Shown here piece by piece: positions 1 to 6,639 of a stretch of 32,691 bases of DNA. The DNA comes from an uncultured Anaerolineales bacterium. Lineage in GTDB: Bacteria > Chloroflexota > Anaerolineae > Anaerolineales > Villigracilaceae. The translations under genes and the position numbers were made by a program. The notes below the pieces were generated by a model. That model was given only the letters and a program-made list of their open reading frames with translations. It ran no database searches and was not told the origin of the DNA. The stretch's first letter is position 1; every line of letters starts with the position of its first letter. The DNA lies in the NCBI GenBank assembly GCA_903873975.1, contig CAIQQN010000329.1, positions 1-32,691 of the forward strand, read 5' to 3'.

Positions 1-60
1 ATCCTGAGCGGCGACACGCATTGCACCTACGTTGTCCAGGCAGAGGTGATGACAAAATGA
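1..60 (+). CDS. 3' end of an unidentified gene (partial)
   Basis: The first 19 codons of the window, in frame 1, read as a plausible C-terminus (ILSGDTHCTYVVQAEVMTK) and end in TGA at 58-60. The stop overlaps the ATG of the next gene in an ATGA arrangement, which is typical of translationally coupled genes and supports this frame as coding. The GD-x-x-C-x-Y-x-V pattern occurs near the end of several small ligand-binding domains, for example V4R-like ones. Too little is present to name the protein. Confidence 0.55.
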   Translation: MLSGDTHCTYVVQAEVMTK

Positions 61-407
61 GTGACGAAACCCCTGCCAATCCCATCCATTGGGATATCCA
101 CAATACGCACCCGGACCTCGTGCCTGTATTGCGAAGCAAATTGGCCGAAGTGGTTGACCCGGAAATAATGCTAAATGTTCTTCAATTGGGTCTTGTCCGC
201 AAGGTGAGCATCGACAATGGTGAAGCGAAACTGTATGTTCTGTTGACCACGCCCTTTTGCCCATATGGCTCAGCCATGCTGGAAATGATCAAACAAAAAG
301 CCCAGGAGGGACTGGGGATACCCGTTTCCATCGAACTGGGCTTTGAGCCATGGGATTTTTCGTTGATGGAAGATCCAGGGGCGCTTGACTGGGGAATGTA
401 TACTTGA
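57..407 (+). CDS. DUF59/MIP18 family protein (Fe-S assembly SufT/PaaD-like)
   Basis: This 116-aa protein belongs to the MIP18/DUF59 family, whose members help assemble or insert Fe-S clusters (SufT, PaaD, eukaryotic CIA2). Visible signatures are DPEIMLNVLQLGLVRKV, matching the family DPE-x5-LGLV motif, and LTTPFCPYG with its conserved Cys, followed by an amphipathic helix. The ATG at 57 was chosen over the upstream TTG at 21 because a near-perfect ribosome site, GAGGTGAT at 43-50, lies 6 nt before it and because the start forms an ATGA overlap with the preceding gene. Length is normal for a single-domain member. The specific client is unknown. The next gene has its own promoter, so this is probably the last gene of its operon. 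Confidence 0.85.
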   Translation: MSDETPANPIHWDIHNTHPDLVPVLRSKLAEVVDPEIMLNVLQLGLVRKVSIDNGEAKLYVLLTTPFCPYGSAMLEMIKQKAQEGLGIPVSIELGFEPWDFSLMEDPGALDWGMYT

Positions 408-441
408 TTACAAACCTGTAGACAAAACATCTGAATTTTTC

Positions 442-461
442 TTCATCACTTGATGGATGAA
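442..461 (+). terminator. weak hairpin after the DUF59 gene
   Basis: TTCATC (442-447) pairs with GATGAA (456-461) around an 8-nt loop, 35 nt after the DUF59 stop. It is preceded, not followed, by a T run, so it is a poor intrinsic terminator on + and could serve equally as a minor mRNA 3' structure. Confidence 0.25.
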
Positions 462-569
462 TAAATTGGGGTGTATTGGATGTCTTAACCAGTTCAACTC
501 CCTTTATTTATCCATTTCCACCCCGATACCCAGAGAACGAGGGACAACGCAAGAGCAGTAAATTAATTG

Positions 570-578
570 TGCTATAAT
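570..578 (+). promoter_or_regulatory. extended -10 promoter, possibly leaderless
   Basis: TGC-TATAAT (TG at 570-571, TATAAT at 573-578) is a consensus extended -10 element. The ATG of the next gene follows 8 nt after the hexamer with no Shine-Dalgarno sequence between, so transcription would start at or within about 2 nt of the initiation codon. No good -35 element is seen. Confidence 0.6.
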
Positions 579-586
579 GACCCTGT

Positions 587-1024
587 ATGGCTGAATACAA
601 TACAGAAATGTCACCGGAGGAAGAAGCGCTTTACCGGGCTGCCCTTCGCAAACAACGCTGGATCATGGCAGGAGTCATAACCGCTGCGATTCTTGTCCTG
701 GCAGGGATTGTGGTGGCAGTCATTGCATTAACAAAATACCCTGCTGTTGCAACGAATGTCCGCGATATCTTTATTATCTTTATGGCATTTGAGTCGCTGA
801 TCATCGGTGCAGCCCTCGTAGTGCTCGTCATCCAAATTGCCAGTCTGATTAACTTGCTGCAAAACGAAGTGAAGCCCATCCTCCAATCCACCAGTGAGAC
901 CGTTAATACTTTGCGCGGCACAACTGAGTTCTTGAGTGAAAACCTTGTTGAACCGGTGATTAAACTAAATTCTTATCTGGCTGGGTTACGGAAATTATTC
1001 GACATGTTCGGCGGCAAGAAATAA
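587..1024 (+). CDS. small two-TM membrane protein of unknown function
   Basis: This 145-aa protein has a charged N-terminus, a first membrane helix at about residues 28-50, a second at about 63-87, and a C-terminal amphipathic region of about 55 residues (LINLLQNEVKPILQSTSETVNTLRG and onward) with a heptad-like pattern that may form a coiled coil. That layout resembles DUF948-type envelope proteins, which often precede YtxH-domain genes, and a YtxH gene does follow 37 nt later. No catalytic motif is visible. The ATG at 587 has no ribosome site but sits at leaderless distance from a TATAAT box. Confidence 0.75.
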   Translation: MAEYNTEMSPEEEALYRAALRKQRWIMAGVITAAILVLAGIVVAVIALTKYPAVATNVRDIFIIFMAFESLIIGAALVVLVIQIASLINLLQNEVKPILQSTSETVNTLRGTTEFLSENLVEPVIKLNSYLAGLRKLFDMFGGKK

Positions 1025-1061
1025 GTTCATCTAATAACCACCTTACTAAAGGAGAGATAAA

Positions 1062-1349
1062 ATGTCTGATCATGATGATTTTGGAGCGTTTCTGATTGGT
1101 TTCGTTGTCGGCGGTGTAGCGGGTGCTGTGGCTGCCCTGCTCCTTGCCCCTCAATCCGGCGAAGAAACACGTGCGCTCATCAAAGATAAGAGTATCGAAC
1201 TGCGCGACAAAGCCGCCGAACAGGCCGAAGCGGTTGCGTCCAAAGCAAACGTAATCGCCGACCAGGCCAAGACCCGTGGCAAGGAAGCCATAGATAACGT
1301 CAAAAAGACTGTCGCACGTAAACGCCCGGCCGCCTCAACGGACGAGTAA
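1062..1349 (+). CDS. YtxH domain-containing protein
   Basis: This 95-aa protein has one N-terminal glycine/alanine-rich membrane helix (about residues 9-30, FLIGFVVGGVAGAVAALLLAP) followed directly by the typical YtxH turn APQSGEETR and a long charged Ala/Lys/Glu helix. YtxH proteins are small membrane-anchored envelope or stress proteins, sometimes annotated as gas-vesicle-like. The start is supported by AAAGGAGAGATAAA just before the ATG. It follows the two-TM protein by 37 nt and shares its operon, which closes with the terminator at 1368-1403. Its precise function is unknown. Confidence 0.85.
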   Translation: MSDHDDFGAFLIGFVVGGVAGAVAALLLAPQSGEETRALIKDKSIELRDKAAEQAEAVASKANVIADQAKTRGKEAIDNVKKTVARKRPAASTDE

Positions 1350-1367
1350 TCGGGTACAATTTGTTGC

Positions 1368-1403
1368 AAGGGTTTGACCTTCAATGGTCGAACCCTTGTT
1401 TTT
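1368..1403 (+). terminator. Rho-independent terminator
   Basis: AAGGGTTTGACC (1368-1379) pairs with GGTCGAACCCTT (1386-1397), giving 12 bp with one G-T wobble and a 6-nt loop. GTTTTTGTTT follows immediately. It ends the two-gene membrane-protein operon. Confidence 0.9.
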
Positions 1404-1926
1404 GTTTGTGTGGTGGGATGGGAACCAGGATCCAATACGGCTAACGCATCCGGTAACACCAGGGTTCTGGTAATACGAGATATTGATAAGACACCTGCCG
1501 ATTGTTATAAGCATAAATCCTGAATCCATTCACCCGTTTAAGTCGGTCATCTGGCACTGATTTTCTTCAGGTTGTTTAAGCTGTAATGGGGATACTTCTG
1601 AAAACTCTGCAATGGGTCAACCCAATGATGGCAAGGTTCAGGGTGGGTACCATATCTATGACCTGACCATTTATGGTAAGCACCATTTCCCCATGCACCG
1701 CTGCTATGCAAAGTACATTAAGCGCTTTCTCATGCTGCGCCAATATAAAGATTCGGACATGCGCTATGGGGTCAGTTCACTGTTTTGGGACTGGGTATTT
1801 GTGTAGCAGTGGAGGTGCAACCTGCTTGTTAGGGCGATGGATGAGTAAGAATTAAATAGGCTTCCTAAGTATTAGCGTCTTCGGATGTTTTTGTCAGAAA
1901 TAATATCCAAAGGTTACATATGTTCA
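1404..1926. other. gene-poor interval
   Basis: No convincing gene is seen in this interval. The longest + strand open frame (1612-1806, 64 codons) begins without a ribosome site, has no recognisable domain and is not compositionally distinctive. A small hairpin, ACCAG-GGTT-CTGGT, lies near 1458-1471. The stretch may contain decayed coding sequence, but nothing can be named. Confidence 0.5.
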
Positions 1927-1955
1927 TTGACAAAATATCCTACTCTTGCTAAACT
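1927..1955 (+). promoter_or_regulatory. strong sigma70-type promoter of the regulator gene
   Basis: A perfect -35 TTGACA (1927-1932) is followed by a 17-nt spacer and TAAACT (1950-1955), which is preceded by TGC as an extended -10. Transcription should begin near 1962, inside the left arm of the inverted repeat at 1957-1986, about 23 nt before the start codon. Confidence 0.85.
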
Positions 1956-1956
1956 C

Positions 1957-1986
1957 ATAGCCGTTAAGGAAAACTTTAGCGGCTAT
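1957..1986. promoter_or_regulatory. inverted repeat overlapping the start codon; candidate operator
   Basis: ATAGCCGTTAAGG (1957-1969) and CTTTAGCGGCTAT (1974-1986) form a 13-bp stem (two G-T wobbles) around AAAA. The right arm runs into the ATG at 1985. Because the predicted transcription start lies inside the left arm, a full RNA hairpin would not form. The symmetry is better explained as a DNA site for a dimeric regulator, most simply the HTH protein encoded next (autoregulation). The sequence does not match the classical ModE box. Confidence 0.6.
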
Positions 1987-2962
1987 GCTCCCTATCCGAC
2001 CTCTGCAATCCTTCGAACAACTCAAACTCCTGGCAGACCCGCGCCGGCTTGCCATTTTACGGCAATTGATGTCCGGTCCCGCCTCGTTGACCATGCTGGG
2101 GAAATCTCTCGGCGAACATCCAGCCTGGATTCGTCACCATCTCAAGCAGTTGGAAGCCATTGGTCTGGTCGAACAGGTTGAGACGCGTATCCAATCCGGT
2201 GTGGTGGAAAAGTTTTACCGCGCCTTGGCCAGCGGGTATCTGATACAAGAACTCATCTTGCCGGAGAACCCGGCTCGACCGGTAATTGTCTTCTCGGGTA
2301 GTCATGACTTGGCGGTGGAACTTCTTGCCAACCAACTCTCCAAATACCTGGATGTACTCACCCTCCCCGTGGGTAGCTTGGACGGTCTGGTCGCCTTGCG
2401 CCAGAACCTGTGCAATCTATCCGGTACGCATCTACTCGACCCAAATGGCGAATACAACCTGCCCTTTATCCGCCATTTCTTCCCTGACCGTGCGATGCAA
2501 GTCGTCACCTTGGCCCACCGCGAACAAGGACTGATGACCTCGGCTGGCAACCCCAAAGCCATTAGATCGATGGCTGACCTGGCTCGAGCAGATGTGACTT
2601 TTATCAACCGCAACCCGGGTTCCGGGACACGCCTCTGGCTCGATCGCCATTTACAGGCACAGCGCATCTCCACCGAAAGTATTCACGGTTATGGGAACTC
2701 CATCAGCACACACACTGAGTGCGCCCGCCTGATTCAAATCGGTAAAGCCGATGTTGCCCTCGGGTTGCGGGCTGCTGCCTGTCAGTTTGGATTGGACTTC
2801 GTTCCTCTCTTCCACGAACGTTACGATATTGTTTTTATGCAAGAAAAGGGCAAAATCCTTTCTCCAATCCTTGATACTTTGCAAACCAGTGCATTCCGCC
2901 ACAGCGTCGAAGCCCTGACCGGCTACGAGATGACGCACACTGGCGAACAAATTCCACTCTGA
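1985..2962 (+). CDS. ArsR-type HTH regulator fused to a PBP-like ligand-binding domain
   Basis: This 325-aa one-component regulator has two parts. Residues about 8-75 form a winged HTH of ArsR type (LLADPRRLAILRQLM, then SLGEHPAWIRHHLKQLEAIGLV). Residues about 95-315 match the PBP_like domain (PF12727) related to type II periplasmic oxyanion-binding proteins, with FINRNPGSGTRLWLD, then IGKADVALGLRAAACQFGLDF and VPLFHERYDIVF. Proteins of this build are often associated with molybdate/tungstate control, and the WtpA/WtpB genes downstream support that. The ligand could be the oxyanion or a molybdopterin compound. The ATG at 1985 overlaps an inverted repeat that may be its own operator. The ribosome site is poor (AAGGA about 14 nt upstream). 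The next gene follows after 12 nt. Confidence 0.85.
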   Translation: MLPIRPLQSFEQLKLLADPRRLAILRQLMSGPASLTMLGKSLGEHPAWIRHHLKQLEAIGLVEQVETRIQSGVVEKFYRALASGYLIQELILPENPARPVIVFSGSHDLAVELLANQLSKYLDVLTLPVGSLDGLVALRQNLCNLSGTHLLDPNGEYNLPFIRHFFPDRAMQVVTLAHREQGLMTSAGNPKAIRSMADLARADVTFINRNPGSGTRLWLDRHLQAQRISTESIHGYGNSISTHTECARLIQIGKADVALGLRAAACQFGLDFVPLFHERYDIVFMQEKGKILSPILDTLQTSAFRHSVEALTGYEMTHTGEQIPL

Positions 2963-2974
2963 GGAAGATATACA

Positions 2975-4402
2975 ATGAAACGTAACCGCATTTCCATTCT
3001 CGTCCTGTCACTAATTTTCATCTCTCTGGCTGTCTCCGCCTGCGGGCCAAAACCAACCGGCACGCCCAACAGCACCGAACCCACCGAGACTTCTGTCAGC
3101 GCTGGACCGACAGGCCCCGTCTTGACACTGGTAGGGCCAAATGGTGGGCATGCTCTCACCATGGCCGATCTCAAGGCCCTTCCAGTCACGGAAGGACAGG
3201 GCGGAATCAAGAGTAGCACCGGTCAGATCACCTTTCCCGAGCCATTCAAGGGTGTGGCGCTTAAAGATCTGGTTTCAACACTCGGCATTACCCTTGACCA
3301 GTCCATGGGTGTTACGCTGTCCGCCACAGATGGATACAGTATGACCTTCTCATACGATCAGGTCATGAATGGCGCTTTTACGGCTTATGATCCAGTCAGC
3401 GGCAATGAACTCTCCACGCACGATCCGCTCATGGCCCTCATCGCCTATGAACATAACGGCCAGCCGTTGAATCCCACCGAAGAGGGTACGTTGCGACTGG
3501 TGGTCGTCAGCGCCAAAAACAACCAGGTGGTTGACGGTCACTGGTCTGAAAAATGGGTGAACAAAGTTGAAGTCAAACCGGCTGGGCAAGCCTGGACCCT
3601 GGATTTACAAGGTGCGATTTCATCGCCCGTCACCCGGGATTCTTTCCAGTCTTGTGGCTCGCCCAGTTGTCATGGAACCAGTTGGCAGGATGAAAATGGA
3701 CAGAACTGGGTCGGAGTACCGCTCAGGCTCCTGGTCGGTCAGGTGGACGACCAAAACAGTCACGGGGATACCACCTCATATAATGAGGCTTTGGCCGAAT
3801 CTGGATATACCGTCGATGTTGTTGGAAGCAACGGATCTACCATCACATTGGACAGCCAGACCATCAAAGAGAATAACGCCATTCTGGTGGCATTCCTGGT
3901 TAACAATGGGGAATTGCCCGACCAGTATTATCCGTTGCGGTTGGTAGGTACCGATTTGCAGAACAGCCAGATGGTGGGACAGATTACCAAGATCGTTGTT
4001 AATGTCCCCTCCGCCTCCACTCCCACAGTAGCCGCTGTTCCGGAAAATTCAGGCACCCTGACCATTACAGGAATGGTGAACCAGGGACTATCCTTTATGG
4101 ATGCCGACCTGCGGGCAATGGACATAGTAACCATATCTGCGCAAGGCAAGAACGGTCCGCAAGATTTCCAGGGCGTTCTGTTGAATCCCCTGCTTGATAA
4201 AGCCGGTCTCAAAGACGGGGCCTCTAAACTGACTTTTACAGCTTCGGACAATTACTCCGCCGACGTAAACCTGTCGGATGTACGCAACTGTCCCAAGGCA
4301 TTGCTGGCATTCATGGATACTCCAGGTACGTATATGATCGTTCTACCAGACCAGCCAACCAGTACCTGGGTCAAGAACGTTATCCTGATTGAAGTGAAAT
4401 AA
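2975..4402 (+). CDS. lipoprotein with three tandem molybdopterin-oxidoreductase-like domains
   Basis: This 475-aa exported lipoprotein has a signal helix and lipobox (LAVSAC, acylated Cys23), then a Thr/Pro-rich spacer. Three domains follow, at about residues 48-205, 206-350 and 360-475. Each carries the pattern typical of the sulfite-oxidase Moco-binding fold (PF00174): a leading beta strand, x-G-V-x-L-x-x-L (GVALKDLV, GVPLRLLV, GVLLNPLL), a DGYSM/DNYSA segment and a closing W-V-x-x-I strand. Domain 2 alone has cysteines where the fold holds the Mo-ligating Cys (C227, C232, H233 as CX4CH). A GAGGAAGA ribosome site precedes the ATG. It lies 12 nt after the regulator gene and 1.1 kb before wtpA. 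Function is unknown: capture of Mo/W or cofactor, or a degenerate enzyme, are guesses. Confidence 0.75.
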   Translation: MKRNRISILVLSLIFISLAVSACGPKPTGTPNSTEPTETSVSAGPTGPVLTLVGPNGGHALTMADLKALPVTEGQGGIKSSTGQITFPEPFKGVALKDLVSTLGITLDQSMGVTLSATDGYSMTFSYDQVMNGAFTAYDPVSGNELSTHDPLMALIAYEHNGQPLNPTEEGTLRLVVVSAKNNQVVDGHWSEKWVNKVEVKPAGQAWTLDLQGAISSPVTRDSFQSCGSPSCHGTSWQDENGQNWVGVPLRLLVGQVDDQNSHGDTTSYNEALAESGYTVDVVGSNGSTITLDSQTIKENNAILVAFLVNNGELPDQYYPLRLVGTDLQNSQMVGQITKIVVNVPSASTPTVAAVPENSGTLTITGMVNQGLSFMDADLRAMDIVTISAQGKNGPQDFQGVLLNPLLDKAGLKDGASKLTFTASDNYSADVNLSDVRNCPKALLAFMDTPGTYMIVLPDQPTSTWVKNVILIEVK

Positions 4403-4534
4403 ATTTCAGTCAAGAGAGTCTGGCATTCGTCGTTCACTTACTAGGCGGTGACTTGCTGTATAACAAAGTAGTTACGTCCTCGAAGATTAACCCCGAGAGG
4501 CGAACCAATTCAACCTTATGAAGGAGAAGAAGAC

Positions 4535-5434
4535 ATGAAACACAATCGTTCCATTCTGCTCGTCCTGTCCGTCTTTGCGTTGGTAGCGATTTTGCTCTCC
4601 GCCTGCGGGCCGATGGCTACCCCCTTGCCCACTGCGGTACCACCGGTAGCCAATCCACCCACTGCAGTCCCACCAACTGCAGTCCCACCGACGGCCACGC
4701 CGGGACCTGTCACCCTGACAATTACCGGCGCGGTCAATAACGAACTCCAACTGACCGATTCTGCTTTGCACGGCATGACCGTGGTCACGCTCAACCTGGT
4801 GCACCCTAAAAACGGTGCCGCGGATTATACCGGTGTACGGTTGAACGATTTGCTCAATCAGGCAGGCATAAAAGCCGGTGCAGCGTCCGTGACCCTGATT
4901 GCCAGCGATGGTTTTGCCAACACTCTTGACCTCGCCACTGTTCAAGCATGCACGGATTGCCTGGTCGCCTTCGATCCTGACACCCCAGGCGTCTATGACG
5001 CTGCCATGCCGGGACAATCCGGCGAATCCTGGGTCAACGGCCTGGTATCCATCACAGTGGTCGCGCCGGAACCTGTCACGCTGACGGTCACCGGCTTGGT
5101 TAATAACGAACTCCAATTGACCGATTCTGCCCTGCACGGAATGACCGTGGTCACCCTCAACCTGGTGCACCCCAAGCATGGTGCTACGGATTATACCGGC
5201 GTGCGTTTGAGCGACCTGTTCAATCAGGCCGGTGTCAAGGCCGGAGCCGCGACTGTGACCTTTACCGCCAGCGACGGTTTTACCAACGATATTGATTTGG
5301 CTACCGTCCAGGCCTGCATGGATTGCCTGGTCGCCTTTGATCCTGCCACTCCCGGCGTCTACAACTTGGCTATGGCCGGTCAAACCTCCGGTAAGGCCTG
5401 GATCAATGGTCTGGTATCCATTACAATTAAATAA
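4535..5434 (+). CDS. lipoprotein with two duplicated molybdopterin-oxidoreductase-like domains
   Basis: This 299-aa lipoprotein has lipobox LLSAC (Cys24), a Pro/Thr/Val linker of PTAVPP units (about residues 29-56), then two nearly identical domains of about 120 aa. Each has LTITG/LTVTG-x-VNNELQL, DYTGVRL-x-DL, an ASDGF segment, QAC-x-DCLVAF and a closing W-x-NGLVSIT strand. The layout parallels domain 3 of the preceding lipoprotein, so the two genes are related. The Mo-Cys position of the fold is Leu or another residue here, while a CxxC pair appears in each repeat (QACTDC, QACMDC). AAGGAGAAGAAGAC precedes the ATG at 4535, and a 13-bp hairpin follows the stop. Presumably it sits outside the membrane and works with WtpA or the first lipoprotein, but the function is unknown. 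Confidence 0.75.
   Translation: MKHNRSILLVLSVFALVAILLSACGPMATPLPTAVPPVANPPTAVPPTAVPPTATPGPVTLTITGAVNNELQLTDSALHGMTVVTLNLVHPKNGAADYTGVRLNDLLNQAGIKAGAASVTLIASDGFANTLDLATVQACTDCLVAFDPDTPGVYDAAMPGQSGESWVNGLVSITVVAPEPVTLTVTGLVNNELQLTDSALHGMTVVTLNLVHPKHGATDYTGVRLSDLFNQAGVKAGAATVTFTASDGFTNDIDLATVQACMDCLVAFDPATPGVYNLAMAGQTSGKAWINGLVSITIK
4661..4690 (+). repeat. 15-bp tandem repeat encoding PTAVPP linker
   Basis: ACTGCAGTCCCACCA (4661-4675) is followed directly by ACTGCAGTCCCACCG (4676-4690). A diverged copy, ACTGCGGTACCACCG, lies at 4631-4645. The units encode the flexible TAVPP linker behind the lipobox and can expand or contract without a frameshift. Confidence 0.85.
4706..5434 (+). repeat. in-frame tandem duplication, 366-bp period
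   Basis: Unit 1 (4706-5071) and unit 2 (5072-5434) start with the same CCTGTCAC and stay alike along their whole length. Long identical blocks include AATAACGAACTCCAA and CACGG-ATGACCGTGGTCAC. Substitutions are mostly at third positions, consistent with an older duplication kept under protein-level constraint. Confidence 0.9.
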
Positions 5435-5454
5435 AACCCAGCATTGAAAACCTC

Positions 5455-5485
5455 AAAGGGTGGGCTTTCGTTAAGCCCACCCTTT
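5455..5485 (+). terminator. 13-bp hairpin between lipoprotein gene and wtpA
   Basis: AAAGGGTGGGCTT (5455-5467) pairs perfectly with AAGCCCACCCTTT (5473-5485) around TCGTT. Only a broken T-rich stretch follows (CCATATCGTTTATAC). It may be an intrinsic terminator that leaks, setting a lower level for the wtp genes than for the lipoproteins, or an mRNA-stabilising 3' structure. Confidence 0.7.
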
Positions 5486-5532
5486 CCATATCGTTTATAC
5501 TTGGTTGTTGTTGGTCAGAGTTTCCTTCCGCC

Positions 5533-6639
5533 ATGAAACCCATCCCATCCATTCTCCTCGTTGCTCTTTTTTGCCTGGTCATTCTCATTAACGGCTGCAC
5601 GGCCAGCCTGTCCACGGGTATGCCGGCGGTCAGCTCCAGTCAGACGCCCTTGGTCGTCTTCGCCGCCGGCAGCCTCATCATTCCTTTCGGTGACCTGGAA
5701 AAGGCCTTCGAAAGCGAGTACCCGCATATTGACGTCCAGGCGCAATACCACGGTAGCATCCAGGTCATCCGCCAGGTCACTGACCTTCACATACCGATTG
5801 ACGTGGTCGCCACCGCTGATGCCTCCCTTATCCCCATGCTGATGTACACCACGAACGATCCAGACACCGGCCTGCCCAACGCGGACTGGTACATCCGCTT
5901 TGCCAGTAACCGTCTGGCGCTGGCCTACCGGCCGGAAAGCAAATATGCCTCTGAGATCAATATCGACAATTGGTACGAGATCCTTTCCCGCCCGGATGTC
6001 AGAGTGGGCCTTGCTGACCCGCGCTTCGACGCCGTCGGCTATCGAGCCTTGATGGTTTACGCCCTGTCCCGCGACTACTATCACCAGCCAACCATCTTCA
6101 CAGATATGTTCAAAGGACAGTTCAGTTTTCCTCTCGGCATCTTCAGTGAAGATGGCCTGACCACCGTCACAGTACCGGAGATCGTGGAAACCAAACCCGG
6201 TGCGCATATCATCCTGCGCGGCGCCAGTATGGAATTGATTGCCCTGCTCGAATCCGGCGATTTGGACTACGCCTTTGAATATGAAAGCGTCATCCGCCAG
6301 CATGGGTTGAACTTGCTTGGGCTTCCGGATGCCCTCAACTTGGGAGAAGAAGGCGATCAGCAAATCTATAGCACTGTCCAAGTGAATGAAGACTTCCAGC
6401 GCTTCGCTTCGGTAAAGCCGGTGTTTCGTGGCGATCGTATTGGATACGGCATCACCATTCCGGAGAACGCTCCCCACCTTGCTGAAGCAGCCCTGTTCGT
6501 GGCCTTCCTGCTTGGCTCGCAGGGTCGGGCCATCATGGAGGCGGATTATCATCCCTTGTTTGATCCTGCATTATGTTATGGCTATGCGAGTACTCCTCCT
6601 GCCCTGCAATCCCTGTGCGTTCCCGCGGAGGCCCCCTGA
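5533..6639 (+). CDS. wtpA: tungstate/molybdate ABC transporter substrate-binding lipoprotein WtpA
   Basis: This 368-aa protein binds tungstate or molybdate outside the membrane and delivers it to the WtpB permease. The lipobox is LINGC (Cys22), with Asn at -2 tolerated. WtpA hallmarks appear in order: FAAGSLIIPFGDLEKAFE, YHGSIQVIRQVTD, the DVVATADASLIP segment, ADWYIRFASNRLALAYRPES, EINIDNWYEIL, LADPRFDAVGYRALM, and DYAFEYESV-x4-GLNLLGLP. These match the WtpA/ModA-like family closely, and length is slightly above the usual 340 or so. The ATG at 5533 has only a weak upstream purine stretch. It is followed by wtpB in a CTGA-type overlap. Substrate preference cannot be read from sequence alone, though WtpA members generally favour tungstate. 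Confidence 0.93.
   Translation: MKPIPSILLVALFCLVILINGCTASLSTGMPAVSSSQTPLVVFAAGSLIIPFGDLEKAFESEYPHIDVQAQYHGSIQVIRQVTDLHIPIDVVATADASLIPMLMYTTNDPDTGLPNADWYIRFASNRLALAYRPESKYASEINIDNWYEILSRPDVRVGLADPRFDAVGYRALMVYALSRDYYHQPTIFTDMFKGQFSFPLGIFSEDGLTTVTVPEIVETKPGAHIILRGASMELIALLESGDLDYAFEYESVIRQHGLNLLGLPDALNLGEEGDQQIYSTVQVNEDFQRFASVKPVFRGDRIGYGITIPENAPHLAEAALFVAFLLGSQGRAIMEADYHPLFDPALCYGYASTPPALQSLCVPAEAP

Noticed and set aside
1612-1806. 64-codon + strand frame in the gene-poor interval
   Set aside because: No ribosome site, no known domain and no clear coding bias; not called as a gene.
1956-1986. Moco riboswitch in front of the molybdenum-related locus
   Set aside because: The expected leader is only about 23 nt, far too short for that riboswitch; the inverted repeat fits a DNA operator better.
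2057-2335. Minus-strand frames under the HTH/PBP regulator
   Set aside because: Shadows of a gene with clear HTH and PBP-like motifs in the + frame.
3653-3673. Firm call of a c-type cytochrome from CX4CH
   Set aside because: Only one motif, of the rare spacing, in a domain whose fold places a Cys there for other reasons; left as a hypothesis.
4487-5383. 298-codon minus-strand frame opposite the second lipoprotein
   Set aside because: Its apparent repeats are only the reflection of the duplicated lipoprotein domains; it has no domain or ribosome site of its own.
5515-6552. 345-codon open frame on the minus strand opposite wtpA
   Set aside because: It is a mirror of the strongly supported wtpA gene, which has family motifs along its whole length; the antisense frame has no recognisable domain.
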